Assembly (NCBI GenBank): GCA_963828285.1
Contig: CAWHEB010000002.1
Span: 1,240,001-1,304,000 of the forward strand
DNA: 64,000 bases
From: DAIOEK01 sp963828285
Lineage (GTDB): Bacteria > Chloroflexota > Anaerolineae > Anaerolineales > Anaerolineaceae
Direction of reading: 5' to 3'
Within the stretch, counting starts at the first letter, position 1, and each line of letters begins with the position of its first letter. Both the position numbers and the translations under genes were made by a program. The notes beneath the pieces were generated by a model. That model had not been told where the DNA came from and made no database searches. It saw only the letters and a list, made by a program, of their open reading frames with translations. This document shows, in pieces, positions 45,097-53,134 of this stretch.

Positions 45097-45718
45097 TAGA
45101 AGCCTCCGCGTCAAGCTCGATTCCCATATCAGTCAACGCACCAAGTACATTGATCAACATCTCATAATCATCACGCAACAAAGTGATCAATTCCTTGGCA
45201 GCTTTTTCCAACCATCCCGGGTTACCTGTGGATTGGTGCGCCAGGTATGCCTGCTGTAAATGTGCTGCCAGCACTTCAGCTGTTGGGATATCATCCGCGC
45301 GAAGTATGTGGCGAAAGTATCCAAAACGGGTATTTTCAGTGAACTTAACCAATTCATCGGTAGAAATCTGGAAGATCGCATCCAGAGAAAGCGGAGGTCG
45401 GGGTGGCAGAAGGTGTGAAACCCTGCCGTTCAGAATGTAACCCACAGCCAGCACATCCATCTCTACCGGGACATTCCTGTTCAGTCGATTATCTGCGATG
45501 ATCTCAGGCGAAATGTTTGATCCGGTAACCAGTTGACGAACCAGTCCGTCATCATCGATATGGATATTTGTGAGCAATCCAAAGACCTGGTATCCATGTT
45601 CGAGATCCACACGGACCATTTCACCAAGAGAGGGGATGGTGATTTGAGACAATTTGCATCCAACCACAAAACCGGTAGTGGATGCACGCAAAAGCTTTCC
45701 AATCTCTATCGTGCTCAT
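45089..45718 (-). CDS. HAS-barrel-like protein of the HerA-NurA operon
   Basis: A 209-residue protein. The N-terminal half (IGKLLRASTTGFVVGCKL ... GEMVRVDLEHGYQVFGLLTNIHIDD) looks like the HAS-barrel that HerA also carries; a helical C-terminal half follows (FRHILRADDIPTAEVLAAHLQQAYLAH) and an Asp/Glu-rich end. No catalytic motif is seen. Its position, 3 nt after nurA and overlapping herA, suggests an adaptor or assembly factor for the HerA-NurA complex (inference). I do not recognise an established name for it. Confidence 0.8.
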   Translation of the reverse strand: MSTIEIGKLLRASTTGFVVGCKLSQITIPSLGEMVRVDLEHGYQVFGLLTNIHIDDDGLVRQLVTGSNISPEIIADNRLNRNVPVEMDVLAVGYILNGRVSHLLPPRPPLSLDAIFQISTDELVKFTENTRFGYFRHILRADDIPTAEVLAAHLQQAYLAHQSTGNPGWLEKAAKELITLLRDDYEMLINVLGALTDMGIELDAEASNG

Positions 45719-45721
45719 ATT

Positions 45722-46867
45722 TTAATACCTCGTCCTTCCTGGTGCGTCTTTGTGGGTCTGTTTGCCAGATTTCTCGCCAACGAACCCATGTTGTTGGTAT
45801 AGTTCCTGAACAATCATATCCTCAAGCCTGGCTGATTCTTCCAATGTGATCACCGCCTCTTCGTGGGCACGGTGCAGAATGTAAGGAAATGGCGGTCTCA
45901 TGGAATGGCATTGATCGATCAGGACACGATGAAGGACATCTATCATCCCCTTGTTTGCCGCCACCCAACCTGGGATCTCGATTCTGGCTATCTTAGGATG
46001 GTTCTCCTGGCTGGTATTGAGATAAAAGAAATGGACAGCATGATCCGCGTTGGTATCCCTGTTTTGGTTGGATACTATCTGATACACAGCAGACCGACTC
46101 CCTGGTTGGACTAAGATCCGCTCAAATAGCATCCGGTCTATTCCAACCGGTAGTTTTCCGGGATCCTTCGTTCCCGCCAAAATATCAAGCATTTGCATCA
46201 CAAATGAGCTTCCTGGTTTATCTACAAAACCTGCGGTGATCGCCTGAATTTCCTGTAATCCATCCAGATTTTTGCGGTATTCCAGTAATGCTTTTTCATA
46301 ATCCATGGTGGAGCGTTGCTCCAAATAGAGCTCGATCCCCCCATCGGTCAGAGCCACAACGTGTGAAGGGTATTTTCGTGCCACTTCCAGCAATCTGCTT
46401 CTCTCGGCTAGATCACGGTGTAGGGCGATATATCCCTCGCTGAGTTGATCTGAATTATTATCATCATCATAATTTAGAAGCTCGCTAAAGCGCAAAATAG
46501 CCGGTGCTTCTCCGCTGCCACTCGCGAATACAATCAGCCCAACGTTGATCACCGAAAAGTTGACCTGCCTCTGGCGCGATGGCAGAATCTGTGACCCATC
46601 TGCTGCCAGGATCACGCCGGTGAAAGCCAGCTCCGGGAGCGGATAAGATCCATCCATTCTTTCTGAAGTCGGTAACGCACTTCGTAGAAAAGGATTCTGA
46701 CTGATCTCATATCGTATTTTGTCTATGGCAGCTTGTTGGTCTTTTGACTCGTGCCGGAGGACCCTTTGCGCCGAATCGACTGCAGAACCAATCCGAATCT
46801 GTTGGTCTTTCATGCCTGTACAAAACGCAGGAAGTTGGTTTTTTATCTGTAAATAGTCTACCGGCAT
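45722..46867 (-). CDS. nurA: NurA-domain nuclease
   Basis: A 381-residue protein with a NurA nuclease domain. The first catalytic Asp lies in VILAADGSQILPSRQRQ (D90), with VVALTDGGIELYL as a second acidic motif and the C-terminal PGWVAANKGMIDVLHRVLIDQC region. NurA is a 5'-3' exonuclease and endonuclease that works inside the HerA hexamer during end resection. It is first in the operon nurA-HAS-herA with a GAGGATGG site. A consensus promoter with an inverted repeat over the start site lies directly upstream. Confidence 0.87.
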   Translation of the reverse strand: MPVDYLQIKNQLPAFCTGMKDQQIRIGSAVDSAQRVLRHESKDQQAAIDKIRYEISQNPFLRSALPTSERMDGSYPLPELAFTGVILAADGSQILPSRQRQVNFSVINVGLIVFASGSGEAPAILRFSELLNYDDDNNSDQLSEGYIALHRDLAERSRLLEVARKYPSHVVALTDGGIELYLEQRSTMDYEKALLEYRKNLDGLQEIQAITAGFVDKPGSSFVMQMLDILAGTKDPGKLPVGIDRMLFERILVQPGSRSAVYQIVSNQNRDTNADHAVHFFYLNTSQENHPKIARIEIPGWVAANKGMIDVLHRVLIDQCHSMRPPFPYILHRAHEEAVITLEESARLEDMIVQELYQQHGFVGEKSGKQTHKDAPGRTRY

Positions 46868-46881
46868 GCCATCCTCACTCT

Positions 46882-46899
46882 TTAGAATAAGCGTTCTAA
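46882..46899. promoter_or_regulatory. SOS-box-like operator of nurA-HAS-herA operon
   Basis: Inverted repeat TTAGAA-N6-TTCTAA, abutting the nurA -10 box and covering the expected start site. Its 16-nt core, TAGAATA-AGC-GTTCTA, matches the operator at 61139-61154 at 13 of 16 positions, differing only in the three central bases. It resembles the GAAC-N4-GTTC LexA box with one degenerate base. Confidence 0.6.
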
Positions 46900-46927
46900 T
46901 TATAAATTCATTTGGTCAAATGTTCAA
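46899..46927 (-). promoter_or_regulatory. nurA operon promoter
   Basis: Minus strand TTGAAC (46927-46922), a 17-nt spacer and TATAAT (46904-46899). Confidence 0.7.
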
Positions 46928-46939
46928 GTTTGCTATACT
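46912..46939 (+). promoter_or_regulatory. Promoter of SIMPL genes
   Basis: TTGGTC (46912-46917), a 16-nt spacer and an extended -10 TGC-TATACT (46931-46939). It overlaps the divergent nurA promoter. Confidence 0.45.
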
Positions 46940-47040
46940 AATTGTATGGGATAGGAAAAATAAAAGAAAAGCCAATGATCATGTTGGAACTTTTTTAGAC
47001 AATTTTCGTCTTGATTATACAAATATAATATGGAGGAACT

Positions 47041-47785
47041 ATGAGAGCCAAGTATGTATTAATTTTAACCGCCGCGATCATTTCAGTCTTTGGTCTGAGC
47101 GGATTCGTGAATGCTGGTGGAGGTGGTGGAGGTGGAATAGTACCACCCAGAACGATTTCGGTAACCGGTAATGGAAAGTCCGTGCTGACCCCGAATGTGG
47201 CAACCATCAATATCGGCGTTCACAGCGAGAATGAGGATGTCGCCACTGCTCTCCAGCAGAATACTGCTTCATCGCAATCGGTTGCCGATGCCTTGACCAG
47301 TTTTGAGGTAGAGCCCAGGGATATTCAAACGACCAACTTTGCAATTTATCCGATCCAGAATTATGGACCGAATGGTGAAATGCTGCAGTTGAAATACTCT
47401 GTGGATAATACTGTCACCATAACTGTTCGAGACCTGGCTAAAATGGGGGATATCCTGTCGACGGTCGTAGCCAACGGTGCTAACAACATCTATGGTATCA
47501 GCTTTTGATGTTTCTGACAGATCTTCAGCTTTGAAGGAAGCTCGATTATCTGCCATGTCTGATGCTCAAAAACAGGCTGAAGCACTGGCAGAAGCATCCG
47601 GCGTCAAATTAGGCAAGGTCACCAGCATCAGTGTATCAATGAGTAGCCCTCCCGTACCCATGTACAACATGTACGGTGGTATGGGTGGAGGTGGTGGTAT
47701 GGACGCTGCCGCGCCTGCCCCGATCTCGGGTGGCCAGTTGACAGTCAGTGTCGACATCTATGTAACCTACGAAATTGTAAAGTGA
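47041..47785 (+). pseudogene. SIMPL/DUF541 exported protein, frameshifted
   Basis: A SIMPL-domain protein of about 247 residues with an N-terminal signal peptide (YVLILTAAIISVFGLSGFVNAG). The frame breaks at NNIYGISF: a TTTT run (47503-47506) gives TTT-TGA, while TTT-GAT would continue into DVSDRSSALKEARLSAMSDAQKQAEALAEASG. The downstream paralogue has exactly that reading (NGISFDVADRTSA) with TTT, so one extra T is the likely cause. A Gly/Met-rich loop (MYGGMGGGGGMDAA) lies near the C-terminus. SIMPL proteins are periplasmic or surface proteins of unclear function. Confidence 0.85.
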
Positions 47786-47792
47786 GGAAAGA

Positions 47793-48521
47793 ATGAAAAA
47801 GAATATCTATCTAGTTATATTAGTCGTCCTGGTCGCCAGCCTGCTTACAGGATGTGGAATCCTTCAGAGGACAACCAGCAGCGGTGATCAGAATACACCA
47901 CCGATCCGATCCATTTCAGTAAATGGTAACGGTCAGGTGACAATGATCCCAGATATTGCCTATATCACCATTGGTGTCCATACTGAAGGTGCGGATGTAA
48001 AGACAGCGTTATCGGAGAACACTGCTCAATCTCAAAAAGTATCTGATGCATTGATAGCCATGGGTGTGGAACAGAAAGATATCCAAACCACAGCTTTCAA
48101 CATCTATCCCCAACAGCAATATGGTCCACAAGGTGAAATGCTTGATATAAAATACGTCGTGGATAATTCAGTATATATCTCCGTCCGAGACCTGACCAAA
48201 ATGGGCGAGATCCTTTCGACAGTGGTTTCTTCTGGTGCGAACAATATCAATGGTATCTCCTTTGATGTAGCAGACAGAACCAGTGCAATTGCAGAAGCAC
48301 GTAAGAAAGCAGTGGATAATGCACGCAGCCAGGCGGAAGAAATTGCTACCGCAGCCGGCGCCACTCTGGGCGAGATTCAAAGCATCAGCTTGAATACATA
48401 CACCTCAAATTATGGTGCTCCCGGTTTGAAGAGCGATGCGGTAGGTGGCAGTGCTGTCCCAGTATCCGCGGGACAAATGGTCCTCTCAGTGGATGTATAC
48501 GCAGTTTACGAATTGAAATAA
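47793..48521 (+). CDS. SIMPL/DUF541 lipoprotein
   Basis: A 242-residue lipoprotein (lipobox LLTGC, Cys about residue 21) with a complete SIMPL domain: SISVNGNGQVTMIPDIAYITIGVHTEG, ENTAQSQKVSDALIAMGVEQKDIQTTAFNIYPQ-like repeats, and GQMVLSVDVYAVYEL at the end. It is a tandem paralogue of the upstream gene (7 nt apart), with long identical stretches. The pair probably arose by duplication and is co-transcribed. A strong terminator follows. Confidence 0.9.
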   Translation: MKKNIYLVILVVLVASLLTGCGILQRTTSSGDQNTPPIRSISVNGNGQVTMIPDIAYITIGVHTEGADVKTALSENTAQSQKVSDALIAMGVEQKDIQTTAFNIYPQQQYGPQGEMLDIKYVVDNSVYISVRDLTKMGEILSTVVSSGANNINGISFDVADRTSAIAEARKKAVDNARSQAEEIATAAGATLGEIQSISLNTYTSNYGAPGLKSDAVGGSAVPVSAGQMVLSVDVYAVYELK

Positions 48522-48535
48522 CCTGGAAGAATATC

Positions 48536-48572
48536 AAAAAAAACCTTCGGATTTTCATCCGAAGGTTTTTTG
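48536..48572. terminator. Bidirectional terminator
   Basis: Stem AACCTTCGGAT / ATCCGAAGGTT with T6 on plus and T8 on minus, between the SIMPL and DegV genes. Confidence 0.9.
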
Positions 48573-48573
48573 T

Positions 48574-49452
48574 TTATTTTATGGTTACAGGAACGAGTTC
48601 CTTCCAGAGACCAAGTTGCGATATGCACACGCCCACCAGGCTGCTGCCGGTATGAGCTCCTAAAATAGGACCGACGTGCACTGTCGGAAGCCATTCGCAG
48701 GAGAATAGCTTATCGATCTCGGATTTTAAAATTTCAACTGACGTTTGATTCTTGGCATGCAACATCTGCGCTCGCAGTGGTGTGCCTTCCGGGTAAAACT
48801 TAGTGATCAATTCAGCAAGCTTGGCAAGTGCTTTCGGAGTGGTTCGTTCTTTGCCAAGTGTATAATACTTGCCGATTTCTTTTTCAACTGCCATGATCGG
48901 ACGGATCTGCAATAATGATGCGATCATCCCCTGTAAATGACTGATGCGGCCGCCATGGATCAGATATTTCAGTGTTTCCACAGTGAAAATGCCTTCAGTT
49001 GCCTGCCGGATCTTTGTCAACATGTCCAGGATCTGCTGCATAGACCAGCCTGCTTTCGCGGCTAGGGCAGCTGCTTCGACCTGCCATGCTTGGGGTGCGG
49101 ATAATGTCAGAGAATCCCAATGTGTTATTTTTGCATTTGGGACCATTGACGCAGCAGTTGTGGCTGAATTCAAAGTTCCACTTAACCCGGACGAAATATG
49201 GATTGACAATATTTCAGGGTCGGATTTTGAGACTTTCTCATATAAGTCTACGAAATCACCGACCGTCGCCTGAGAGGTGACCGGCATGGATTCGGTATTT
49301 TCCATGAGTGTGTAAAATTCTTCGGGATTCAGATCAACGCCGCTGGAATAAGTTTTATCATCCAGGGTCAGCTTCATAGGTGCAAAATGGATATCCAACT
49401 TATCCGTTTGTCCCTGTGTAATATCACATCCACGATCTGTTACGATTTGCAT
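48574..49452 (-). CDS. DegV-family fatty-acid-binding protein
   Basis: A 292-residue DegV protein. N-terminal IVTDRGCDIT, the PVTSQATVGDFVDLY motif, the SIHISSGLSGTLNSA lipid-carboxylate site and the C-terminal HVGPILGAHTGSSLVGV motif are all present. DegV/FakB proteins hold a fatty acid for phosphorylation by FakA. fakA is not in the window. An AGGAG-type site precedes the ATG. Monocistronic, with a terminator shared with the SIMPL genes. Confidence 0.93.
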   Translation of the reverse strand: MQIVTDRGCDITQGQTDKLDIHFAPMKLTLDDKTYSSGVDLNPEEFYTLMENTESMPVTSQATVGDFVDLYEKVSKSDPEILSIHISSGLSGTLNSATTAASMVPNAKITHWDSLTLSAPQAWQVEAAALAAKAGWSMQQILDMLTKIRQATEGIFTVETLKYLIHGGRISHLQGMIASLLQIRPIMAVEKEIGKYYTLGKERTTPKALAKLAELITKFYPEGTPLRAQMLHAKNQTSVEILKSEIDKLFSCEWLPTVHVGPILGAHTGSSLVGVCISQLGLWKELVPVTIK

Positions 49453-49642
49453 GAATTCTCCTGTAAGACTGACTAGCCATCTATTCTAATTTTGTACACC
49501 AAGTGTATCATTTTTTGGATTAACAGGGGGTATACTAGGGATGGTTTGGGGAGCGGGCAGCGCGAAAACAGCGGGGTTTTTACACTATACTATCTTCCGA
49601 GGGAATCTTCCTCTGGTTGTTTTTTGATTTACAGGAATCATC

Positions 49643-50905
49643 ATGTTAGACAAAATCAAGATTCAATACAACCGGTTCCCATCTAAATTTTGGGTACTCG
49701 TCGGGACTGTTTTCATCGATATGATCGGTGGAACTCTCCTTTGGCCATTTTTTGCGTTATACATCACACAAAAATTTCAAGTTGGTATGACTGAAGCCGG
49801 ATTGATACTCGGAGCATCGTCTTTGAGCGGATTATTCGGATCCACAGTCGGTGGAGCTTTAACTGACAGATTTGGTAGGAAGTCGATCATCCTTGGTGGA
49901 CTAATTTTTTCCGCAGTCAGCGCATTAGCCCTGGGTGTGATCAACGCACTAAATCTGATGCTCGTCTTCGCAATCATCACCGGTTTCTTTGGCAGTATAG
50001 CGGGTCCTGCCCATAACGCCATGGTGGCGGATCTTCTTCCTGAAGAGAAAAGGAACGAAGGTTTTGGGATCATCAGGGTGGTGGCTAACCTATCCTGGAT
50101 CATTGGTCCATCCATCGGCGGATTCCTGGCTTCCCGGTCATACCTTGCTTTGTTTATTATCGATGCCGTCTTCAGTTTGATCACTGCAGCGATATTCTTT
50201 AAACTGATTCCGGAAACAAAACCTGAACATAAAGCAGATAGTCAACACGAAAGTCTTGGAAAAACCATTTTGGGTTATAGATTTGTTTTCAAGGATCTGG
50301 CTTTTATTGGATTTTTGGCAGTTTCAGTGATCATGCTGTTGGTCTACCAACAGATGTACAACACTCTATCAGTCTACTTGCGTGATTTTCATCAAATTCC
50401 GACTCAGCAATACGGTATGTTGATGAGCGCCTCCGCAGTCCTCGTTGTTTTGACTCAGATATGGATAACCAAACAAACCAGGAAGTACCCGCCGCTAACC
50501 ATGATGGCACTTGGGGCTTTGTTTTACGCTATCGGTTTTTCTTCTTTCGGATTCTTCTCCGCTTACCTGATCTTTGTACTAGCGATCTTAATCATCACTG
50601 TAGGCGAAATGATCACAGTCCCTGTGAGCCAGGCTCTGGCAGCCAAATTTGCACCGGAAGATATGCGTGGGAGATATATGGCGGTATTTGGACTATCCTG
50701 GTCAATTCCACAGACGATTGGTCCAGTCGCCGCCGGTCTTATCCTGGATAACTCTGATCCGCGGTTGTTATGGTATATCGGTGGAGTTTTATGTCTGGTA
50801 TCTGTTTTGGGGTACATGATGCTCCACAACCGATTGAAACATCAGGAACGGTTTGCTGCTCCATCTGGAATGGAGACAGGAGAACTGGCAGTTCCGGAAA
50901 CATAA
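49643..50905 (+). CDS. Major facilitator superfamily transporter
   Basis: A 420-residue protein with 12 predicted helices. The MFS motif A between helices 2 and 3 is GGALTDRFGRKSI, and related marks include GSIAGPAHNAMVADLLPEEKRNEGFG and AAKFAPEDMRGRYMAVFGL. It looks like the drug-efflux (DHA1) group; the substrate is unknown. It is preceded by about 190 nt of non-coding DNA and followed by a bidirectional terminator. Confidence 0.92.
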   Translation: MLDKIKIQYNRFPSKFWVLVGTVFIDMIGGTLLWPFFALYITQKFQVGMTEAGLILGASSLSGLFGSTVGGALTDRFGRKSIILGGLIFSAVSALALGVINALNLMLVFAIITGFFGSIAGPAHNAMVADLLPEEKRNEGFGIIRVVANLSWIIGPSIGGFLASRSYLALFIIDAVFSLITAAIFFKLIPETKPEHKADSQHESLGKTILGYRFVFKDLAFIGFLAVSVIMLLVYQQMYNTLSVYLRDFHQIPTQQYGMLMSASAVLVVLTQIWITKQTRKYPPLTMMALGALFYAIGFSSFGFFSAYLIFVLAILIITVGEMITVPVSQALAAKFAPEDMRGRYMAVFGLSWSIPQTIGPVAAGLILDNSDPRLLWYIGGVLCLVSVLGYMMLHNRLKHQERFAAPSGMETGELAVPET

Positions 50906-50929
50906 TCTGGGATTGTAATTATGAGACAT

Positions 50930-50966
50930 AAAAAGACCATCCTCATTGTTGAAGATGGTCTTTTTA
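50930..50966. terminator. Bidirectional terminator
   Basis: Stem AAAAAGACCATC / GATGGTCTTTTT with T5 on both strands, between the MFS and DsrE-like genes. Confidence 0.85.
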
Positions 50967-50982
50967 CGTAGTTGCTTAGATA

Positions 50983-51483
50983 CTAGATAAAGATGATCTG
51001 TGAGCCTTCAGTCATATCCATAAAATCACCTGCTGTAACAATATCTTTCACTCCGTCGATAAAATCATCTTTCTTGAGATCGAACATATCGACAGACATC
51101 TTGCAAGCATACAGATTTGCACCGGCGTCAACCATCATCTCCAAATATTCACGAACGGTGGGGACCTTGAGTTTCTTCATTTTGCTCTTCATCAATGCAC
51201 TTGCGAATGCAGTCATTCCGGGGATTACTCCAAAGATCTGAGGAATACCTACGTAGCCGGGAACGCCCATCATATTCATCTTCATGCTGGCATTGGCGAT
51301 CGGCGGAATTTCCAGGTGGTCCACACGGGCTTTATTGATCAGATCCATTCCCCAGAAAGTGAAAAAGAGTGTGACTTCAATACCGTTGCCCAGAGCTGCC
51401 CAACCCATCACCAGGGCAGGGTAAGCCATATCAAGGTTACCTTTTGAACAAATAAATGCGATCTTGCGAGGTTCATCAGCCAT
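50983..51483 (-). CDS. DsrE/DsrF-like sulfur-transfer protein
   Basis: A 166-residue protein of the DsrE/F/H-like fold. The N-terminal strand IAFICSKGNLDMAYPALVMGWAALGNGIEVTLFF and the later LYACKMSVDMFDLK (Cys about residue 122) are family features; the latter Cys is the likely persulfide carrier. It resembles DsrE2-like proteins but lacks clear transmembrane segments. It ends the sulfur cluster after the TusE-like gene (55-nt gap). The likely role is shuttling sulfane sulfur between SQR and TusE-like partners (inference). Confidence 0.85.
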   Translation of the reverse strand: MADEPRKIAFICSKGNLDMAYPALVMGWAALGNGIEVTLFFTFWGMDLINKARVDHLEIPPIANASMKMNMMGVPGYVGIPQIFGVIPGMTAFASALMKSKMKKLKVPTVREYLEMMVDAGANLYACKMSVDMFDLKKDDFIDGVKDIVTAGDFMDMTEGSQIIFI

Positions 51484-51538
51484 GCTAAATTCTCCTATTT
51501 ATGTATTCCACCAGGAAGAATCCAGGTGTTGAAACAAT

Positions 51539-51856
51539 CTATACACAACCTTCCGGTTTTCCCAAACCGGAGATCCTGGCCACTTTCTTGGCAGGTCCTT
51601 TGGGGAACAGTGCGAAAAGATCTTTTGTACTAACACCTGATCCGGTAGTTATGGTTCGGATGGTAGGTGCAGCACCATTTGACGCCGCGCTGGACCTGCA
51701 AAAATCGATCACTGTCCAATGGGCTGGTGTCAATTCCGGGATTCCTTCTTCTTTCGCTAGTTCAACGGCAATCTCCTTGGTCCATTCCGCGGAATTGGTC
51801 ATGAATCCTTCATCGTTGACCTGTACTTCTTTTCCTGCAATAATCTTAGTAGCCAT
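51539..51856 (-). CDS. TusE/DsrC-family sulfur carrier
   Basis: A 105-residue protein. The start IIAGKEVQVNDEGFMTNSAEW and the LTPAHWTVIDFCR region match TusE/DsrC. The C-terminal penultimate cysteine of the swinging arm is present (C104, in GKPEGCV), but the second DsrC cysteine, 10 residues earlier, is replaced by Arg. That makes it TusE-like rather than a dissimilatory DsrC. It accepts a persulfide from DsrE/TusD-type donors. A GGAGGA site precedes the ATG. Confidence 0.9.
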   Translation of the reverse strand: MATKIIAGKEVQVNDEGFMTNSAEWTKEIAVELAKEEGIPELTPAHWTVIDFCRSSAASNGAAPTIRTITTGSGVSTKDLFALFPKGPAKKVARISGLGKPEGCV

Positions 51857-51892
51857 ATCCGGTTCCTCCTGATTGATTTAATTCCTGATCAT

Positions 51893-53121
51893 TTAAAAGA
51901 CTTTGCCCGCCTTGCTATATTCATTCGGCAGGGGTACTTCAATTCCACGTAGCATTAGATTCCAGTACATTTCTTTGAAAGCCAACTTTCCCCAATGGTT
52001 AATGGTTGTTTCCTGAGCAATGAGAAAGGACCAACAACCGGCAGCGGATAGGTACCCGGGACAGGTTCCTGGTCATAGCTGAAATCGATTAATACTGCTT
52101 TATCAAATCCGGTTTCGATGTAACAAAGTGAGTGACCATCAAATTTATGGGTCATTTCCTTACCTTTGATGTGTTGCATGATGTTTTCGAATGCTCCATG
52201 CATCTGGAAGTGTATTACAGCGCCAGCTTTGGAAGCCGGAATGTTGGCGGCATCACCTAACACAAAAATGTTCTGCCACTTCTGAGCTTGAAGTGTCTGC
52301 TTGTCAGTGAGTACATAATTGAGCGCATCGCCCATTCCCGACCGACCAATGACTTCAGCTCCCATATTGGTTGGTACACTCACCAGTAGATCGTAATTGA
52401 TCTCGCGTTCGTCATAAGATCGGATGACATTCTTCGCCGAATCAACTTCACTGATCATGAAATCGGGTTCCATGATGATGTTTTTGCGGGTAAGCATTTC
52501 ACCTAAAGCATCAGAAGCTTTGGCTTTGGTGAATGCACCGGAAAGCGGAGTGGCGTAGACCAACTCCACCTTGTCGCGCATTCCCTTCTTGGTAAAATAC
52601 CAGTCTGCAAGGAAAAGAAATTCTAATGGAGCAACCGGGCATTTGATGGGGTTTTCGACCACATTCACGACCAGTTTCCCGCCCTTCCAGGTTTGGAAGA
52701 ATTTGTTCATGGCCGCTCCACCTTCGTAGGTGTAAAAGTCGAAAATGTTTTGTCTCCAACCATCTCCCAACAATCCTTCAGTTTCCTCCGGGTGGATATC
52801 TGCACCTGTAGCAACCACCATATAGTCATAATTGATGACTCGTCCAGTAACCAGTTTAACCAGATTGTTGTCAGGCTCAATGATCTCGATATCTGAAAGA
52901 ATGAACTCAATACTGGTCGGGATATATTTAGCCTTTGGCTAAATCACATCTTTTTCTCCGTACATGCCAAACGGAACGAAAAGATAACCAGGTTGATAAT
53001 AGTGCTTGGCATCTTTGTCTACTACGATAACCTTCCACTCACGCGAATCCAGAGTATTAACAAGTTTTCTGGCAATCATCGTTCCGGCAGTTCCTGCCCC
53101 CAGGACTAAAAATGTCTTCAT
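51893..53121 (-). pseudogene. SQR-like FAD/NAD(P) oxidoreductase, broken by an in-frame stop and a frameshift
   Basis: A sulfide:quinone-reductase-like flavoprotein of about 400 residues. FAD motif VLGAGTAGTMIARKL begins at the N-terminus, VATGADIHPEE and IFVLGDAANIPASKAGAV follow, and the end LAFKEMYWNLMLRGIEVPLPNEYS is typical. Two lesions are seen: a TAG at 52941-52939, in frame within KDVI-stop-PKAKYIP, and a lost base near 51997-52000 (an A in TTAAAC) that shifts the C-terminal NHWGKLAFKEMYWN out of frame. The TAG is not a homopolymer error. Either the gene is decaying, or the sequence has errors here. It sits between the regulator and the TusE-like gene. Confidence 0.82.
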
Positions 53122-53134
53122 GTGTTGAATCTCC

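Noticed and set aside
52939..52941. TAG in SQR as a pyrrolysine or readthrough codon
   Set aside because: No pyl genes, and no structure after the stop; the same gene has a frameshift, so mutation or sequence error is simpler.
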